DNA of 64,000 bases. Source: Pseudomonas sp. CCI4.2. Its GTDB lineage: Bacteria; Pseudomonadota; Gammaproteobacteria; Pseudomonadales; Pseudomonadaceae. The notes under the pieces were generated by a model. That model worked only from the letters and a program-made list of their open reading frames with translations. It had not been told where the DNA came from and made no database searches. Each line of letters starts with the position of its first letter. Position 1 is the first letter of the stretch. Positions 63,140 to 64,000 of this stretch are shown one piece after another. The stretch spans positions 3,954,501 through 4,018,500 of the forward strand of contig NZ_CP133781.1 of assembly GCF_034350045.1 (NCBI RefSeq), read 5' to 3'. Both the position numbers and the translations under genes were made by a program.

Positions 63140-64000
63140 GTGACCATCAACCCCACCGACGACGCTCGCTATACCGTAGCCGTACGCGCCTTGTGCGAGT
63201 TCACGGCGAAGGTGGGCGACCTCGACCTGCGCTTTACCCCGGCGCCCACTGCCCTGGAGGGTATGGCTGGTCACCGTATTGTCGTCGCTCGACGCGGCGA
63301 CGGTTATGAGTCCGAAATTGCCCTCAGTGGCGAGTACCTGCACCTCAAGATCCGGGGCAGGGCAGACGGCTATAACCCGGCGCTGAATCAGCTGGAAGAA
63401 ATCAAAACCTACCGCGGCGACTTGACCGCCATGCGCGCCAACCACCGGCAACTGCATTGGGCCCAAGCCAAGATGTATGGCTGGTTACTCTGCCAGCAGC
63501 TTGAACTGGATGAAATCCGCGTCGCACTGGTCTACTTCAACGTCGTCAGCGAAGAAGAAACCACGTTACGCGAACAGCACACGGCGCTTTCACTGCAAAC
63601 GTTTTTCAACGAGCAGTGCGCGGTGTTTCTGCGCTGGGCGCGTCAGGAAATGGCGCACACTCAGGCGCGCAATGAGTTACTGGGCACGATGGCGTTTCCT
63701 CATCCGACGTTTCGGACTGGGCAACGGGCATTGGCCGAATCGGTTTACAAAGCCGTCAGCACCGGGCGCTGCCTGATGGCGCAAGCGCCTACTGGTATTG
63801 GCAAAACCGTGGGCACGTTGTTCCCGATGCTCAAAGCCGCCCCCGGCCAGAAGCTCGACAAAATATTCTTTCTAACGGCCAAAACCCCGGGCCGCAAGCT
63901 GGCACTGGATGCCTTGAAGGTCATTCGCCACAGCGCCCCGGAACTGACCTTGCGTGTACTGGAAATGGTGGCGCGCGACAAAGCCTGCGAACACCCGGAC
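63140..64000 (+). CDS. RecB-motif nuclease / XPD-DinG-type helicase fusion (3' end outside window)
   Basis: The frame opens at GTG 63140 and runs to the right edge (287 codons); no clear ribosome site was seen, so the start is provisional. Residues 1-180 carry a PD-(D/E)xK-like core: EIKTYRGD (about 96-103, Glu-x-Lys) and HWAQAKMYGWLL (about 112-123, the Gln-x(3)-Tyr motif of RecB/Cas4-type nucleases). QAPTGIGKTVGTLFPMLKA (from about 212) is the Walker A of a superfamily 2 XPD/DinG helicase. Such fusions are known as DinG-family helicases in Pseudomonas. Likely DNA repair or R-loop/defence role; the rest is unseen. Confidence 0.75.
   Translation, partial: MTINPTDDARYTVAVRALCEFTAKVGDLDLRFTPAPTALEGMAGHRIVVARRGDGYESEIALSGEYLHLKIRGRADGYNPALNQLEEIKTYRGDLTAMRANHRQLHWAQAKMYGWLLCQQLELDEIRVALVYFNVVSEEETTLREQHTALSLQTFFNEQCAVFLRWARQEMAHTQARNELLGTMAFPHPTFRTGQRALAESVYKAVSTGRCLMAQAPTGIGKTVGTLFPMLKAAPGQKLDKIFFLTAKTPGRKLALDALKVIRHSAPELTLRVLEMVARDKACEHPD

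Overview
The window looks like a chromosomal segment of a fluorescent/syringae-type Pseudomonas, not P. aeruginosa. Supporting evidence is an intact mexS / mexT-mexE-mexF-oprN locus, an MvaT-type H-NS analogue, the glgA-treZ-malQ-treY-glgX glucan/trehalose operon, a short-form gnd next to zwf, several Pseudomonas-typical DUF proteins, and three clusters of one REP-like palindrome family. Everything here is by reading only; no database search was run. No rRNA, tRNA, IS element or CRISPR array was seen.

Layout. 1-1.8 kb (minus): three secreted or exported small proteins, two with Fap/curlin-like Asn/Gln repeats, the last one cut by the left edge. 2.1-8.6 kb: nicotinamide riboside kinase and PnuC, a chemoreceptor, undecaprenyl-diphosphatase, a DUF1294 membrane protein, a YjbR-type protein, and a LysR regulator divergent from an azoreductase. 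8.9-10 kb: a secreted alpha/beta hydrolase. 10.1-24.2 kb (minus): one long head-to-tail run glgA-treZ-malQ-treY-DUF2934-glgX followed, through a 4-base stop/start overlap, by acyl-CoA-dehydrogenase-like, PIG-L deacetylase, NodS-like methyltransferase and GT2 genes. 24.8-26.6 kb: a CptA-like phosphoethanolamine transferase. 27.4-32.6 kb (plus): gnd-zwf-HAD phosphatase, then a GH15 hydrolase. 32.6-35.4 kb: alkB and a group of small proteins and lipoproteins. 35.7-41.7 kb: galU, gor and a 1213-residue orphan hybrid histidine kinase whose stop codon lies in a REP arm. 42-44.1 kb: a KfrA-like coiled-coil DNA-binding protein divergent from a tyrosine recombinase, with two inverted repeats between them. 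44.2-49.5 kb: ahpC, ahpF, a DUF3833 lipoprotein, gloA, a DUF4946-like protein, a candidate small RNA and an mvaT homologue. 49.9-59.6 kb: a TPR protein and the MexEF-OprN efflux locus with its regulator MexT and divergent mexS. 59.9-63.0 kb: a 44-codon ORF translationally coupled to a PP-loop ATPase, followed by a MocR-like regulator. 63.1-64 kb: start of a nuclease-helicase fusion cut by the right edge.

How parts fit together. The glg/tre genes build and remodel alpha-glucan and convert it to trehalose; GH15, galU and gnd/zwf process related sugars and make UDP-glucose and NADPH. NADPH feeds gor and NAD(P)H feeds ahpF, azoR and probably mexS, so much of the window concerns osmotic and oxidative or electrophile stress. 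The least explained systems are the 44-residue peptide/PP-loop/MocR unit (59.9-63.0 kb), the four-gene tail coupled to glgX (10.2-13.2 kb), and the KfrA-like/recombinase pair (42-44.1 kb).
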